DNA of 64,000 nt from Geodermatophilus sp. DSM 44513 (lineage in GTDB: Bacteria > Actinomycetota > Actinomycetes > Mycobacteriales > Geodermatophilaceae): positions 3,596,001-3,660,000 of the forward strand of contig NZ_CP135963.1 of the NCBI RefSeq assembly GCF_032460525.1, read 5' to 3'. A model generated the notes under the pieces. That model did not search any database, was not told where the DNA came from, and saw only the letters and a program-made list of their open reading frames with translations. Positions 36,852-45,504 of the stretch are shown one piece after another. The position numbers and the translations under genes were made by a program. How positions within the stretch are numbered: the first letter of the stretch is position 1; the number at the start of each line of letters is the position of its first letter.

Positions 36852-38792
36852 TCAGTAGCCCCGCGCCACCCCCACGACCGTGCCGCCGGCGGCCGCCCGG
36901 CGGCCGACCACCGGCCGGTCACCGGGGTCGCCGAGGCCGACGGTCAGCTGCGCGGCCCCCGCGGTGTTGCTGTTGCGTAGCAGGAAGCGGCCGGCGCGGA
37001 ACACCCCGACCGTGTCGCTGCGGTTGCCGTCCCAGTCCCCGACCGCCGGGAGGTCGCCCCGGTCGCCGTAGGGCAGGACGACGTCGGTGGCCGGCCGGAC
37101 GTTGCTCTGGGTGAGGAAGAAGGCGCCCGAGCGCCAGACGCCCACGGTGTCGAAGCCGTCGCCGTTCCAGTCGCCCGCCACCAGCGTGTCGCCCGGGGAG
37201 CCGAAGAAGTAGCGGCCGTCGGCCACGCCGGTGGTGGTGCTGTTGCGCAGGTACACGACCCCGTCGCGGTAGACGCCCACGGTGTCGCGGTCGTCGCCGT
37301 CCCAGTCGCCGCACACCGGCTGGTCGCCGGCCTGGCCGAAGCCGAAGACCCGGTCGGCCTGCCCCGTCCCCGGCCGGCTGGCCAGGAAGAAGGTGCCGCC
37401 GCGGAACACGCCGGCGGTGTCGACGCCGTCGCCGTCCCAGTCGCAGCTGAGCGGCACGTCCCCGGGGGAGCCGAACGGCAGCGCCTGCACCGGCGCCCCG
37501 GCGGCGTTCGTGGCGGCCTGGAACAGGGTGGGCACGCCCCCGCCGGGGGTCCCGCCGCCGCCTCCGCCGTCCGGGACGGCGGCCCCGCCGATGACGAACC
37601 AGTCGGACTTCAGGCCCAGCCGGGTGCGCACCTGCGCGCCGGTGGCCGTGACCGTCTTGGCCGTGCCGGCGACCTCCACCTGGGTGACCCGGCCGCCGTC
37701 GGCGCCCAGGCCGTTGCGGGCGGTGACCCGGATGCCGGTCAGCGTGCCCACGCCGAACGCGTCGGCGATCTTGGTCGCCGGGACGGCGTAGCTCCAGTCG
37801 TGGTGCGGGGACACGACGTCACCGTCGTCGCGGACCGGGGGGAAGGCGCCGCCGGCCGACCAGCCGCCGGTCGAGGAGCTGAACTCCGCGCGCACGATGC
37901 CGCCCACGCCGTTGCGCAGCACCACGCCGGCGGTCGCGGCGATCGCCGTGTCGGTCTGCCGGTACTCCAGCGCGGCGAGGTTCTTGCCCGCGCCCATGTA
38001 CACCTGGCAGGACGTGGTGTCGCAGGTCTTGGCGTGGGCCGAGCGGTTCTCCGCGTAGGCGTAGGAGCGGGCCGCCACGGCCTGCGCCTTGAGCGCCTCG
38101 ATGCCCTTGCCGCCGCCGCCGTCCCCCCAGCTGGCCGGGGACTCCCGCGGCACCACGCCGCGCAGGTAGTCCTCCATCCAGACGGTGTTCACGGTGCGCT
38201 GGGCGTTGGCCGCCCACAGCACCGACAGCTCCCCGCGGTACTGGGTGGTGCCCGCGGCGGTGCACAGGCTGAGCATCGCCTGCAGGTCGTTGCCGGGCTC
38301 GACCGTCGGGGTGACCCGGGCGTTCGGCACCGACGTCGTCCAGACCACCGGGCTGCCGCACCCGTGGCTGGTGGCCAGGGTGAACGAGCCGTCCGGGTTG
38401 GCGGTGAGCCGGGCCGCGGAGCCGGCGGAGACCCGGACGCCACCGGCGGTGAAGTCCCGGCCCGACGTCACCAGCAGGTCCCTGCCGTCCTGGCCGGTGA
38501 GGCTGACGGTGATGACCGTGTTCGGCTGGGTGGACTGGACCGTGCCGCCGTAGAAGTGCGACAGGATCTGCGGGTGCAGCCAGCCCTGCTGGGTGGCGTA
38601 GCCGTAGGCGCCCCACTGCCCCATGCCGCGGCCGTGGCCCCAGCCGTGCCCGGTGAAGCGCACGTCGTCGGTGACCGCGGCCCGCGCCGGGGCCGTCGCC
38701 GGCCCGGCCGCCACCGCGGCACCGCCGAGCACCAGGCCGGCCACGGCGACCGCGCCCCAACGGCGCAGCCGGGCGCGCAGGTCAGTAGCCAC
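36852..38792 (-). CDS. Secreted SpoIID/LytB-domain protein with C-terminal five-repeat domain
   Basis: A 646-residue secreted protein. Signal peptide about 1-38 (ends PARA). The SpoIID/LytB domain spans about 45-395: GHGWGHGRGMGQWGAYG at the start, VWMEDYLRGVVPRESPASW with the catalytic-type Glu, EALKAQAVAARSYA, and the conserved FSSSTGG. SpoIID proteins cleave denuded or modified peptidoglycan glycan strands. After a Gly/Pro linker, residues about 415-646 are five repeats ending AGVFRGG, VGVYRDG, VGVWRSG, VGVFRAG and VGVARGY, with DWDGDG loops in most. GTG 38792 overlaps the amidase gene by 11 bases, so both enzymes are co-expressed. Confidence 0.9.
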   Translation of the reverse strand: MATDLRARLRRWGAVAVAGLVLGGAAVAAGPATAPARAAVTDDVRFTGHGWGHGRGMGQWGAYGYATQQGWLHPQILSHFYGGTVQSTQPNTVITVSLTGQDGRDLLVTSGRDFTAGGVRVSAGSAARLTANPDGSFTLATSHGCGSPVVWTTSVPNARVTPTVEPGNDLQAMLSLCTAAGTTQYRGELSVLWAANAQRTVNTVWMEDYLRGVVPRESPASWGDGGGGKGIEALKAQAVAARSYAYAENRSAHAKTCDTTSCQVYMGAGKNLAALEYRQTDTAIAATAGVVLRNGVGGIVRAEFSSSTGGWSAGGAFPPVRDDGDVVSPHHDWSYAVPATKIADAFGVGTLTGIRVTARNGLGADGGRVTQVEVAGTAKTVTATGAQVRTRLGLKSDWFVIGGAAVPDGGGGGGTPGGGVPTLFQAATNAAGAPVQALPFGSPGDVPLSCDWDGDGVDTAGVFRGGTFFLASRPGTGQADRVFGFGQAGDQPVCGDWDGDDRDTVGVYRDGVVYLRNSTTTGVADGRYFFGSPGDTLVAGDWNGDGFDTVGVWRSGAFFLTQSNVRPATDVVLPYGDRGDLPAVGDWDGNRSDTVGVFRAGRFLLRNSNTAGAAQLTVGLGDPGDRPVVGRRAAAGGTVVGVARGY

Positions 38793-40758
38793 GGGTGACC
38801 CCCACGGTGGTCGTGCGGTCGCCGTTCCAGTCGGCCACCAGCGGCCGGTCGGTGCGGTCCCCGAAGGCGATCGTGGTCACCGACCGGGGCGCGGACAGCG
38901 ACGCGGCCAGGTGGAAGGTGCCGGCGCGGAAGACGCCGACGGAGTCGCGGCCGGTCCCCTTCCAGTCGCCGGCCAGCACCCGGTCGGTGGTCAGGCCGAA
39001 GCGCACCACGCCGTCGGCGCGCGGCCGGACGTTGCTGTTGGTCCAGAACAGGGCGGCGTCCTGGAACACGCCCACGGTGTCGTAGTCGTCGCCGTCCCAG
39101 TTGCCGACGACCGGCTGGGCGTCCCAGTTGCCGTAGGCGAACGAGCCGTGGGCGATCCCGGTCGTGTTGGTGTTGCGCAGGTGGAACCAGCCGTTGCGCC
39201 AGACGCCGACGGTGTCCTTGCCGTCGCCGTCCCAGTCGCCGCAGATCGGGGTGTCCCCGGCGTCGCCGAAGGAGAACTGCGCGGTCGGCGCCGCGGTGGC
39301 GCTGTTGGAGTCGAACAGGAAGAACCGCCCGCGGCGGAAGACCCCGATCGTCTGGTTGCCGCTGCCGTCCCAGTCGCAGGCCAGCGGGACGTCGCCGGCG
39401 TCGCCCCGGGGGGTGGTCCACTCCGCGGCGCCGCCGGTGTTGGAGTTGCGCAGCAGCGTCCGCGGGCCGGAGGGAGCTGCCCCGGCGGCGACGTACTTGG
39501 CGGCGACGAGGGCGCGCAGGTCGCCCATGCGGGCGTAGGCGTACCTCCCCGGGCAGGCGGTGGCGCCCACGTCACGGTGGCCGAAGACGGTCGGCAGCGT
39601 CACCTTCTGGCCGGCGGCGTACCGCGACGTGCCGCCGCCGCTGGAGGTCAGCGTGGTGGTGCCCTTGGGGTCCACGCCGTAGAGGGAGAGCTTCCAGGCG
39701 ACCACGGCGGCCACCGTCTCCAGCATCACCTGCGGAGGGGCGACGACGTCGTAGTTGCCCAGCATGGAGACGCCGAAGGTGCCGGAGTTGAACCCGCCGG
39801 CGTGCGCCCCGACCACGGCGCTGGCCAGGCCGCCGGAGCGGCCCTCCCAGGCCCGACCGTACTTGTCGACGATGACGTTGTAGCCGATGTCGCCCCACTT
39901 GCGGCTGACCGCGTGGTAGGCGTACATCGAGCGCAGGATGGCCGGCACGTCGGCGGCGGAGTAGGTGTTGCCGTCGGCGGTGTGGTGGATCGTCGCCGCC
40001 TTGATCGTCGGTGCGAACTGCGGCTCCCAGCCCATGAGGCTCTCGTCGGCGCCCCACTGGGCGCGGGAGTAGATCGCCGGCATGGTCGCCGCCGCGTGGG
40101 CCTGGTCGGTGATCTCCGGGGCGCCGGGCGCGGCGTCGGCCGGGCTGTCCCCGGGGTCGACCAGCTGCAGTTGCACGTCGCGCGGCGTGCGGCCGTCGGC
40201 GGCCTGCACGACGACCTCGATGCCGCGGGAGGGGCCGGTCCACACCGGGGCCGTCCCGCCGCGCACGTCGCCGTCGGTCGGGGCGTCCTCGTCCTGCTCG
40301 ACGTCGTCCTGCCCGACGGTGGTCCACGCCCCCCAGCCGCCGCGCGGGCCGCGGGTCCGCAGCTGGACGGTCACGTCGGTCACCGACCCGTCCTCGGCCC
40401 AGGTGACCCCGACGGCGGAGAACTCCTCGGTGTCGGGCCGGGACACGGTCAGCGCGGGGACCCCGTCGATCTCCTCGCCGGAGCTGGCGACCTCGTCCCC
40501 GCCGGCGGTCGTCGCCTCGGGGGCCGGCCCGCCGGGGGCGGGGGGCGCCACCTCGGCGTCGGGCCCGGCGTCGACGACCGCACCGTCGGCGGTCACCACC
40601 GCCTCGTCCTCCGGCGCCTGCACCGACCCGAGGTCCACGGCCTCGATCGACGGCTCCACCGGTGTCGCCTCCGGCGCCGGGGCGGCGGAGACGGGCAGGA
40701 CGAGGACGGTCCCGGTGAGGACGAGGAAGGCCGACGATGCGGTCAGTGTTCGTCGCAC
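38782..40758 (-). CDS. Secreted PGRP-type N-acetylmuramoyl-L-alanine amidase with five-repeat domain
   Basis: A 658-residue secreted enzyme. Signal peptide 1-25 (ends PVSA), acidic Pro/Ala linker about 26-100, a beta domain about 100-205, then the PGRP/amidase domain about 225-420: SRAQWGADE, AATIHHTADGN with the first zinc His, DIGYNVIVDKYGRAWEGR, and VFGHRDVGATACPG with the remaining zinc ligands. It cuts the peptide stem from muramic acid. Residues about 430-658 are five repeats ending IGVFRRG, VGVWRNG, VGVFQDA, VGVFRAG, VGVTRGY. GGAGGAACC precedes GTG 40758. Upstream gene of the pair with the SpoIID-like enzyme. Confidence 0.92.
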   Translation of the reverse strand: MRRTLTASSAFLVLTGTVLVLPVSAAPAPEATPVEPSIEAVDLGSVQAPEDEAVVTADGAVVDAGPDAEVAPPAPGGPAPEATTAGGDEVASSGEEIDGVPALTVSRPDTEEFSAVGVTWAEDGSVTDVTVQLRTRGPRGGWGAWTTVGQDDVEQDEDAPTDGDVRGGTAPVWTGPSRGIEVVVQAADGRTPRDVQLQLVDPGDSPADAAPGAPEITDQAHAAATMPAIYSRAQWGADESLMGWEPQFAPTIKAATIHHTADGNTYSAADVPAILRSMYAYHAVSRKWGDIGYNVIVDKYGRAWEGRSGGLASAVVGAHAGGFNSGTFGVSMLGNYDVVAPPQVMLETVAAVVAWKLSLYGVDPKGTTTLTSSGGGTSRYAAGQKVTLPTVFGHRDVGATACPGRYAYARMGDLRALVAAKYVAAGAAPSGPRTLLRNSNTGGAAEWTTPRGDAGDVPLACDWDGSGNQTIGVFRRGRFFLFDSNSATAAPTAQFSFGDAGDTPICGDWDGDGKDTVGVWRNGWFHLRNTNTTGIAHGSFAYGNWDAQPVVGNWDGDDYDTVGVFQDAALFWTNSNVRPRADGVVRFGLTTDRVLAGDWKGTGRDSVGVFRAGTFHLAASLSAPRSVTTIAFGDRTDRPLVADWNGDRTTTVGVTRGY

Positions 40759-40999
40759 GAGCTGGTTCCTCCGATGGGCGAGGGATGGCCCGGCCGCACG
40801 GCTGACACGGACCGCCCAGCAGCTTCATCGGCACCGGAGGAGTTTGGGTTGAGGCGCGCCGCTCACCGACCGTGATGTGTCCTTCACGGACGCATTGCCA
40901 TCGGCAGGCGCACCGCCCGGGGTGACCGGACGGCCCGGCGGCCCGCCTCCCCCGTCCCACCGGCCCCGCCCGACCCGCGGGCACCGCGCCGGCGGCGGC

Positions 41000-41869
41000 T
41001 CACCAGGAGCGCAGGGCCTCGCTCAGCGCCGAGTGCCAGTCGCGGGGGGCGGGCAGCCCGGCCGCGGTCCACGCCGAGGTGTCCAGCACCGACCAGGCCG
41101 GGCGCGGGGCGGGCCGGGGGAAGGCGTCGGTGGTGGTGGGCAGCACGCGCTCGGGGTCGGCGCCCCGCAGGGCGAACACCGCGCGGGCGAGCTCCCACCA
41201 GCTCACCGCGCCGGTGTTCGTGCAGTGCAGGACCGGGGGCGCCGGCTCGGCCCGCCCGCCCAGCGCGACCAGGCCGCGGGCGAGGTCCAGCGACCACGTC
41301 GGGGAGCCCACCTGGTCGGTGACCACCGAGACGGTGGGCCGCTCGGCCTCCAGCCGCAGCATGGTGCGCACGAAGTTGCCGCCGTGCCGCCCGTACACCC
41401 ACGCCGTCCGCACGGTGGTGGCGTCCCCGCCGGCGGCGGCGACCGCCCGCTCCCCCGCCGCCTTGGTCTGCCCGTACACCGAGCGCGGCGCGGTCGGCGC
41501 GTCCACCGGGTAGGGCCGGGTGGCCTGCCCGTCGAAGACGTAGTCGGTGGACACGTGCACCAGCCGGCCGGCGCCGGCCATCTCCTCGGCCAGCCAGCCG
41601 GGCGCGGCGGCGTTGACCAGGGCGGCGGTGTCCCGGTCGGTCTCCGCGTCGTCGACCGCGGTGTAGGCGGCGGCGTTGACCAGCACGGCCGGGCCGGCGG
41701 CGCCGCGGAGCCACTCCCGGACGCAGCCGCGCACCGCCGCCTCGTCGGTGAGGTCCACCTCCGCCCGGCCGACGGCGGTCACCCGGTCCCCGGGCCGGTC
41801 GGCCAGGACGGCGAGCAGGTCGTGCCCGAGCTGGCCCCGGGCCCCGGTCACCAGCCAGGAGGTGCTCAC
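41000..41869 (-). CDS. rmlD: dTDP-4-dehydrorhamnose reductase
   Basis: RmlD reduces dTDP-4-keto-rhamnose to dTDP-L-rhamnose. 289 residues; NAD(P)-binding LVTGARGQLGHDLL, NAAAYTAVDDAE, VSTDYVFDG, and the YGQTKAAGE Tyr/Lys pair; also RTAWVYGRHGGNFV. GTG 41869 overlaps the rmlB stop (GTGA); an earlier in-frame start would precede the first strand by 21 unlike residues. Final step of the pathway started by RmlA. Confidence 0.95.
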   Translation of the reverse strand: MSTSWLVTGARGQLGHDLLAVLADRPGDRVTAVGRAEVDLTDEAAVRGCVREWLRGAAGPAVLVNAAAYTAVDDAETDRDTAALVNAAAPGWLAEEMAGAGRLVHVSTDYVFDGQATRPYPVDAPTAPRSVYGQTKAAGERAVAAAGGDATTVRTAWVYGRHGGNFVRTMLRLEAERPTVSVVTDQVGSPTWSLDLARGLVALGGRAEPAPPVLHCTNTGAVSWWELARAVFALRGADPERVLPTTTDAFPRPAPRPAWSVLDTSAWTAAGLPAPRDWHSALSEALRSW

Positions 41870-42861
41870 GCGCGGGCGGTGGCCGCGGCCGCCTTGAGCG
41901 GTTCCCACCAGGCCCGGTTGTCCCGGTACCACTGCACGGTGAGCGCCAGGCCGTCCTCGAAGGTCATCCGCGGGGCGTAGCCCAGCGCGGCGGTCTTGGA
42001 GTAGTCAACGGAGTAGCGCAGGTCGTGGCCGCCGCCGCGGGGGTCGACGATGTTCTCCACGGACGACCAGTCGCGGCCGGTGGCCTCCAGCAACTTCTCG
42101 GTGAGCTCCTTGTTGGACAGCTCCCGGCCGCCGCCGATGTTGTAGTACTCCCCGGGCGCGCCGTGCTCGACGACGAGCTGGATGCCGCGGCAGTGGTCGT
42201 CGACGAACAGCCAGTCGCGGACGTTGGCGCCCTCCCCGTACAGCGGCACCCGGTGCCCGTCGAGCAGGTTGGTGACGAACAGCGGGATGACCTTCTCCGG
42301 GAAGTGGTACGGCCCGTAGTTGTTGCTGCACCGGGTGACGGAGATGTCCAGCCCGTAGGTCCGGGCGTAGGCGCGCGCGATCAGGTCGCTGCCGGCCTTG
42401 GCCGCGGAGTACGGGGAGTTGGGCTCGAGCAGGTGGTCCTCGGTCCAGGAGCCCTCGTCGATGGAGCCGTAGACCTCGTCGGTGGAGACGTGCACCACCC
42501 GACGCACGCCGTGCCGCAGCGCGGCCTCGAAGACCTGCTGCGCGCCGAGCACGTTGGTCAGCACGAAGTCGGCCGCACCGGTGATGGAGCGGTCGACGTG
42601 CGACTCGGCCGCGAAGTTGACGACGACGTCGTGGCCGGGCAGCGCCGCGTCCAGGTCGGCCCGGTCGCAGATGTCACCCCGCACGAAGGAGTAGCGCGGG
42701 CTGTCGGCGACCGGGGCCAGGTTGGCCGGGTTGCCGGCGTAGGTCAGCTTGTCGAAGACGGTGACCGCGGCGTCCTCGAAGCCGGGGTAGCCGCCGGTCA
42801 GCATGGTCCGCACGTAGTGCGAGCCGATGAACCCGGCACCGCCGGTGACCAAGATGCGCAT
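41866..42861 (-). CDS. rmlB: dTDP-glucose 4,6-dehydratase
   Basis: RmlB turns dTDP-glucose into dTDP-4-keto-6-deoxyglucose. 331 residues; NAD site VTGGAGFIGSHYVR, NFAAESHVDRSI, STDEVYGSIDEG with the catalytic Thr/Asp/Glu, YSAAKAGSDL with Tyr/Lys, and RCSNNYGPYHFPEKVIPLF. ATG 42861 is the only start directly before the first strand. Operon with rmlD. rmlA is 38 kb away and rmlC is not in the window. Confidence 0.97.
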   Translation of the reverse strand: MRILVTGGAGFIGSHYVRTMLTGGYPGFEDAAVTVFDKLTYAGNPANLAPVADSPRYSFVRGDICDRADLDAALPGHDVVVNFAAESHVDRSITGAADFVLTNVLGAQQVFEAALRHGVRRVVHVSTDEVYGSIDEGSWTEDHLLEPNSPYSAAKAGSDLIARAYARTYGLDISVTRCSNNYGPYHFPEKVIPLFVTNLLDGHRVPLYGEGANVRDWLFVDDHCRGIQLVVEHGAPGEYYNIGGGRELSNKELTEKLLEATGRDWSSVENIVDPRGGGHDLRYSVDYSKTAALGYAPRMTFEDGLALTVQWYRDNRAWWEPLKAAAATARA

Positions 42862-43048
42862 GCCCAGCCTCTCGTCCCGCCGGGACGCCCCGGCTCTCCT
42901 GCGCCCAGTCTCGCGCAGTCCGCGCCGCACCCGTGGTGGCCGGTGTGACCGCTGCGTCCGGTGGGCCGGGGGTGCACGGGACGGGCGGACGGGTCCGTTC
43001 CACACCGGCCGGCCGTGTCGGACCGGCCACGGCCGCGGGCTGCGGACC

Positions 43049-43054
43049 TAGCAT
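43049..43054 (+). promoter_or_regulatory. Candidate -10 element (TAGCAT) of the LCP operon
   Basis: TAGCAT in the 286-base gap between divergent rmlB and the LCP gene; it would leave a leader of about 85 bases before GTG 43148. No clear -35 box. Confidence 0.35.
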
Positions 43055-43147
43055 CGCCGTCGAGCACGTCCGCCCAGGACGCCCCCGCGCCCCGGCGGCG
43101 CGCCCGGTCGACGGCCGGGCCCCGACGCAGCCAGTGAGGACCAACCC

Positions 43148-44692
43148 GTGAGCGACGAGCCTGACAAGGGTCCCCGGCCGGGCGGTCGCCCGCTGCCGGC
43201 GCGCCTGGACCCGCGGTCCGGGCGCCCGCCGCGGCGACGCCCGGCCGCCGAGCCCTCCCGCGCCGCACCCGACCGGTACGACGCGGCGCCCCCCGGGGCC
43301 GGCAGGGGGCACCGGGTGGCCGCCGCCGCCCGCGCGGTGGCGGCCGTCCTGGCCGTCGTCGTCCTGGGCGCCAGCGGCTGGGGCTGGTACCTGGGGCAGG
43401 TGGCCGACGCCACCGTCAACCGCACCGACGCCATCCCCGCCGACGGCAACACCGGGTCCGGTCAGGACATGAACCTGCTGCTGGTGGGCAACGACAGCCG
43501 CGCGCAGCTGACCGACCAGCAGATGGCCGAGCTGACCGCCGGCGCCGACTCCGGGATCAACACCGACACGATGATCCTGGTCCACGTCCCGGCCGACGGG
43601 TCCCGCGCGTCGTTCGTGTCCTTCCCGCGCGACTCCTACGTCGAGATCCCCGGCTACGGGATGGACAAGCTCAACGCCGCCTACGCCTACGGCTACGGCG
43701 AGGTCGACGACGCCGCGTCCGAGGCCGCCAAGCAGGCCGCCGGCGGCCAGCTGCTGGTGCAGACGCTCAGCCGGCTGACCGGCCTGCAGATCGACCACTA
43801 CGCCGAGGTGGACCTGCTCGGCTTCTTCGAGCTCAGCAGCGTCGTCGGCGGGGTCGAGGTCAACCTGTGCGAGGCCGTCGACGACTCGGAGTTCTCCGGC
43901 GCGGTCTTCGCCGCCGGCCCACAGACCATCTCCGGGGCCGACGCGCTGGCCTTCGTCCGCCAGCGGCACGGCCTGCCGCGCGGCGACCTCGACCGCATCG
44001 TGCGCCAGCAGGTGTTCATGGGCGGCGTGCTGCGCAAGATCCTCTCCGAGCAGGTCCTGCTCGACCTGGGCAAGCAGCGGCAGCTGGTGGAGGCGGCCTC
44101 GCAGTCGCTGACCATCGACCGCGACCTGGTGCTGCTGGACCTGGCCCAGCAGATGCAGGCGGTCACGGCCGGCGCCATCGAGTTCCAGACCGTGCCGGTC
44201 GTCGGCGACGACCGCGACGAGCAGGGCCGCGCCATCCTCCGGCTGGCCGACGCGGACACCCTGCGGGACTTCTTCGCCGAGCTGTCGGCCGCGCCGGCCG
44301 GCCCCGCGGCCCCCGTCGCGCCGGCGGCCCCCTCGGCGGTGACCGTCGACGTCCAGAACGGGTCCGGGGTCGCCGGCGTCGCCGCGGAGGCGGCCACCGC
44401 CCTCGAGGCGGCCGGGTTCGCCGTCGGCAGCACCGGCAACGCGGACGCCTCCGACTACGGGCAGACCGTCGTCCGGCACGCCGTGGGCGACGAGCGGCTG
44501 GCCGCCGCCCTCGCCGCCGCCGTCCCCGGCGCGCTGGTCGAGGCCGACACGGAGGCCACGCCGGGCACCGTGCAGCTGGTGCTCGGGTCGGACTTCACCG
44601 CGGTCGGCCAGGCGCTCGCGCCCGTGGCGCCGAGCGCGCCGGTGGAGACCGACGCGGCCCGGACCGCCGCCGACACCGGCTGCATCTACTGA
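43148..44692 (+). CDS. LCP-family glycopolymer transferase with LytR_C domain
   Basis: A 514-residue LytR-CpsA-Psr protein that attaches arabinogalactan-type polymer to peptidoglycan. Basic cytoplasmic N-terminus about 1-55, one membrane helix about 57-82, LCP domain about 105-350 (NLLLVGNDSRA, INTDTMILVHVP, FVSFPRDSYVEIPG, KLNAAYAYGYGE, GDLDRIVRQQVF) with the Arg/Asp residues that hold polyprenyl phosphate. A LytR_C domain follows at about 395-470 (VTVDVQNGSGVAG). It corresponds in position to Rv3267 beside rmlD. Overlaps the next gene by one base. GTG 43148. Confidence 0.93.
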   Translation: MSDEPDKGPRPGGRPLPARLDPRSGRPPRRRPAAEPSRAAPDRYDAAPPGAGRGHRVAAAARAVAAVLAVVVLGASGWGWYLGQVADATVNRTDAIPADGNTGSGQDMNLLLVGNDSRAQLTDQQMAELTAGADSGINTDTMILVHVPADGSRASFVSFPRDSYVEIPGYGMDKLNAAYAYGYGEVDDAASEAAKQAAGGQLLVQTLSRLTGLQIDHYAEVDLLGFFELSSVVGGVEVNLCEAVDDSEFSGAVFAAGPQTISGADALAFVRQRHGLPRGDLDRIVRQQVFMGGVLRKILSEQVLLDLGKQRQLVEAASQSLTIDRDLVLLDLAQQMQAVTAGAIEFQTVPVVGDDRDEQGRAILRLADADTLRDFFAELSAAPAGPAAPVAPAAPSAVTVDVQNGSGVAGVAAEAATALEAAGFAVGSTGNADASDYGQTVVRHAVGDERLAAALAAAVPGALVEADTEATPGTVQLVLGSDFTAVGQALAPVAPSAPVETDAARTAADTGCIY

Positions 44693-45477
44693 TGGCGACC
44701 CCCGCCGACCTGCTGGACGCCGTCCTGCGCCGCAGCCCCGCCGCGCCCTGCCTCACCCAGTACGACGACGCCGACGGCTCCCGGGTGGAGCTGTCCGGGA
44801 CCACGCTGGCCAACTGGGTGGCCAAGACGGCCAACCTGCTGCAGGAGGAGTTCGACGTCACCACCGGCAGCACCGTCGCCGTCGCCCTGCCGGTGCACTG
44901 GCAGACCGCCGCGGTGCTCCTGGGCGCGTGGAGCTGCGGGGCGGCCGTCCTCGACACCGCGGTCGAGGACGACGGCCGGCTGGACGACGCCGACGTCGTG
45001 CTGGCCGACCGGGAGCGGCTGGCGCCGCTGGAGGACCAGGACCTCCCCGCGCTGCTGGGGCTGTCGCTGCACCCGCTCGGGGCGGGCATGACCGGCTACA
45101 CCGGCGCCGCCCGCGACTTCGCCGTGGAGGTCCGGGGGCAGGGCGACGTCTTCGTGCCCTGGCAGCGGCCGGACCCCGCCGCCCCCGGCCTGCTCGTGGG
45201 CGGGCTGGAGCTGACCCTCGGCGGGCTGGTGGACGCCGCGCAGGAGCTGGCCGGCCGGCTGGGCGTCGCGGCCGGTGACCGGGTGCTCGTCGGTGAGCGC
45301 ACCGCCGCGGAGGCCGGCCCGGTGGCCTGGCTGCTGGCCCCGCTGGCCGCGGGCGCCTCCGTCGTGCTGGTGCGCTCGGCGGACCCCGCACGGCTGGCCG
45401 CACGCGCCGCCACCGAACGGGTCACGGCTACCCTCGGTGTCGAAGTCGCACAGATCCGTGAACTCGGCCGGCCGTAG
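44692..45477 (+). CDS. TIGR03089-family protein
   Basis: A 261-residue protein resembling the N-terminal part of AMP-binding (acyl-CoA ligase-like) enzymes: TLANWVAKTANLLQEEF, GSTVAVALPVHWQTAAVLLGAW, GLELTLGGLVDAAQELA. It is far shorter than a true ligase and lacks the phosphate-binding STGTPKG-type loop, so catalysis is doubtful. The same small family follows the LCP gene in mycobacteria (Rv3268). Start ATG 44692 overlaps the LCP stop (TGATG). Role unknown. Confidence 0.8.
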   Translation: MATPADLLDAVLRRSPAAPCLTQYDDADGSRVELSGTTLANWVAKTANLLQEEFDVTTGSTVAVALPVHWQTAAVLLGAWSCGAAVLDTAVEDDGRLDDADVVLADRERLAPLEDQDLPALLGLSLHPLGAGMTGYTGAARDFAVEVRGQGDVFVPWQRPDPAAPGLLVGGLELTLGGLVDAAQELAGRLGVAAGDRVLVGERTAAEAGPVAWLLAPLAAGASVVLVRSADPARLAARAATERVTATLGVEVAQIRELGRP

Positions 45478-45504
45478 GGGCCCGGCGGAGGAGGCTGCCG
45501 CCCG

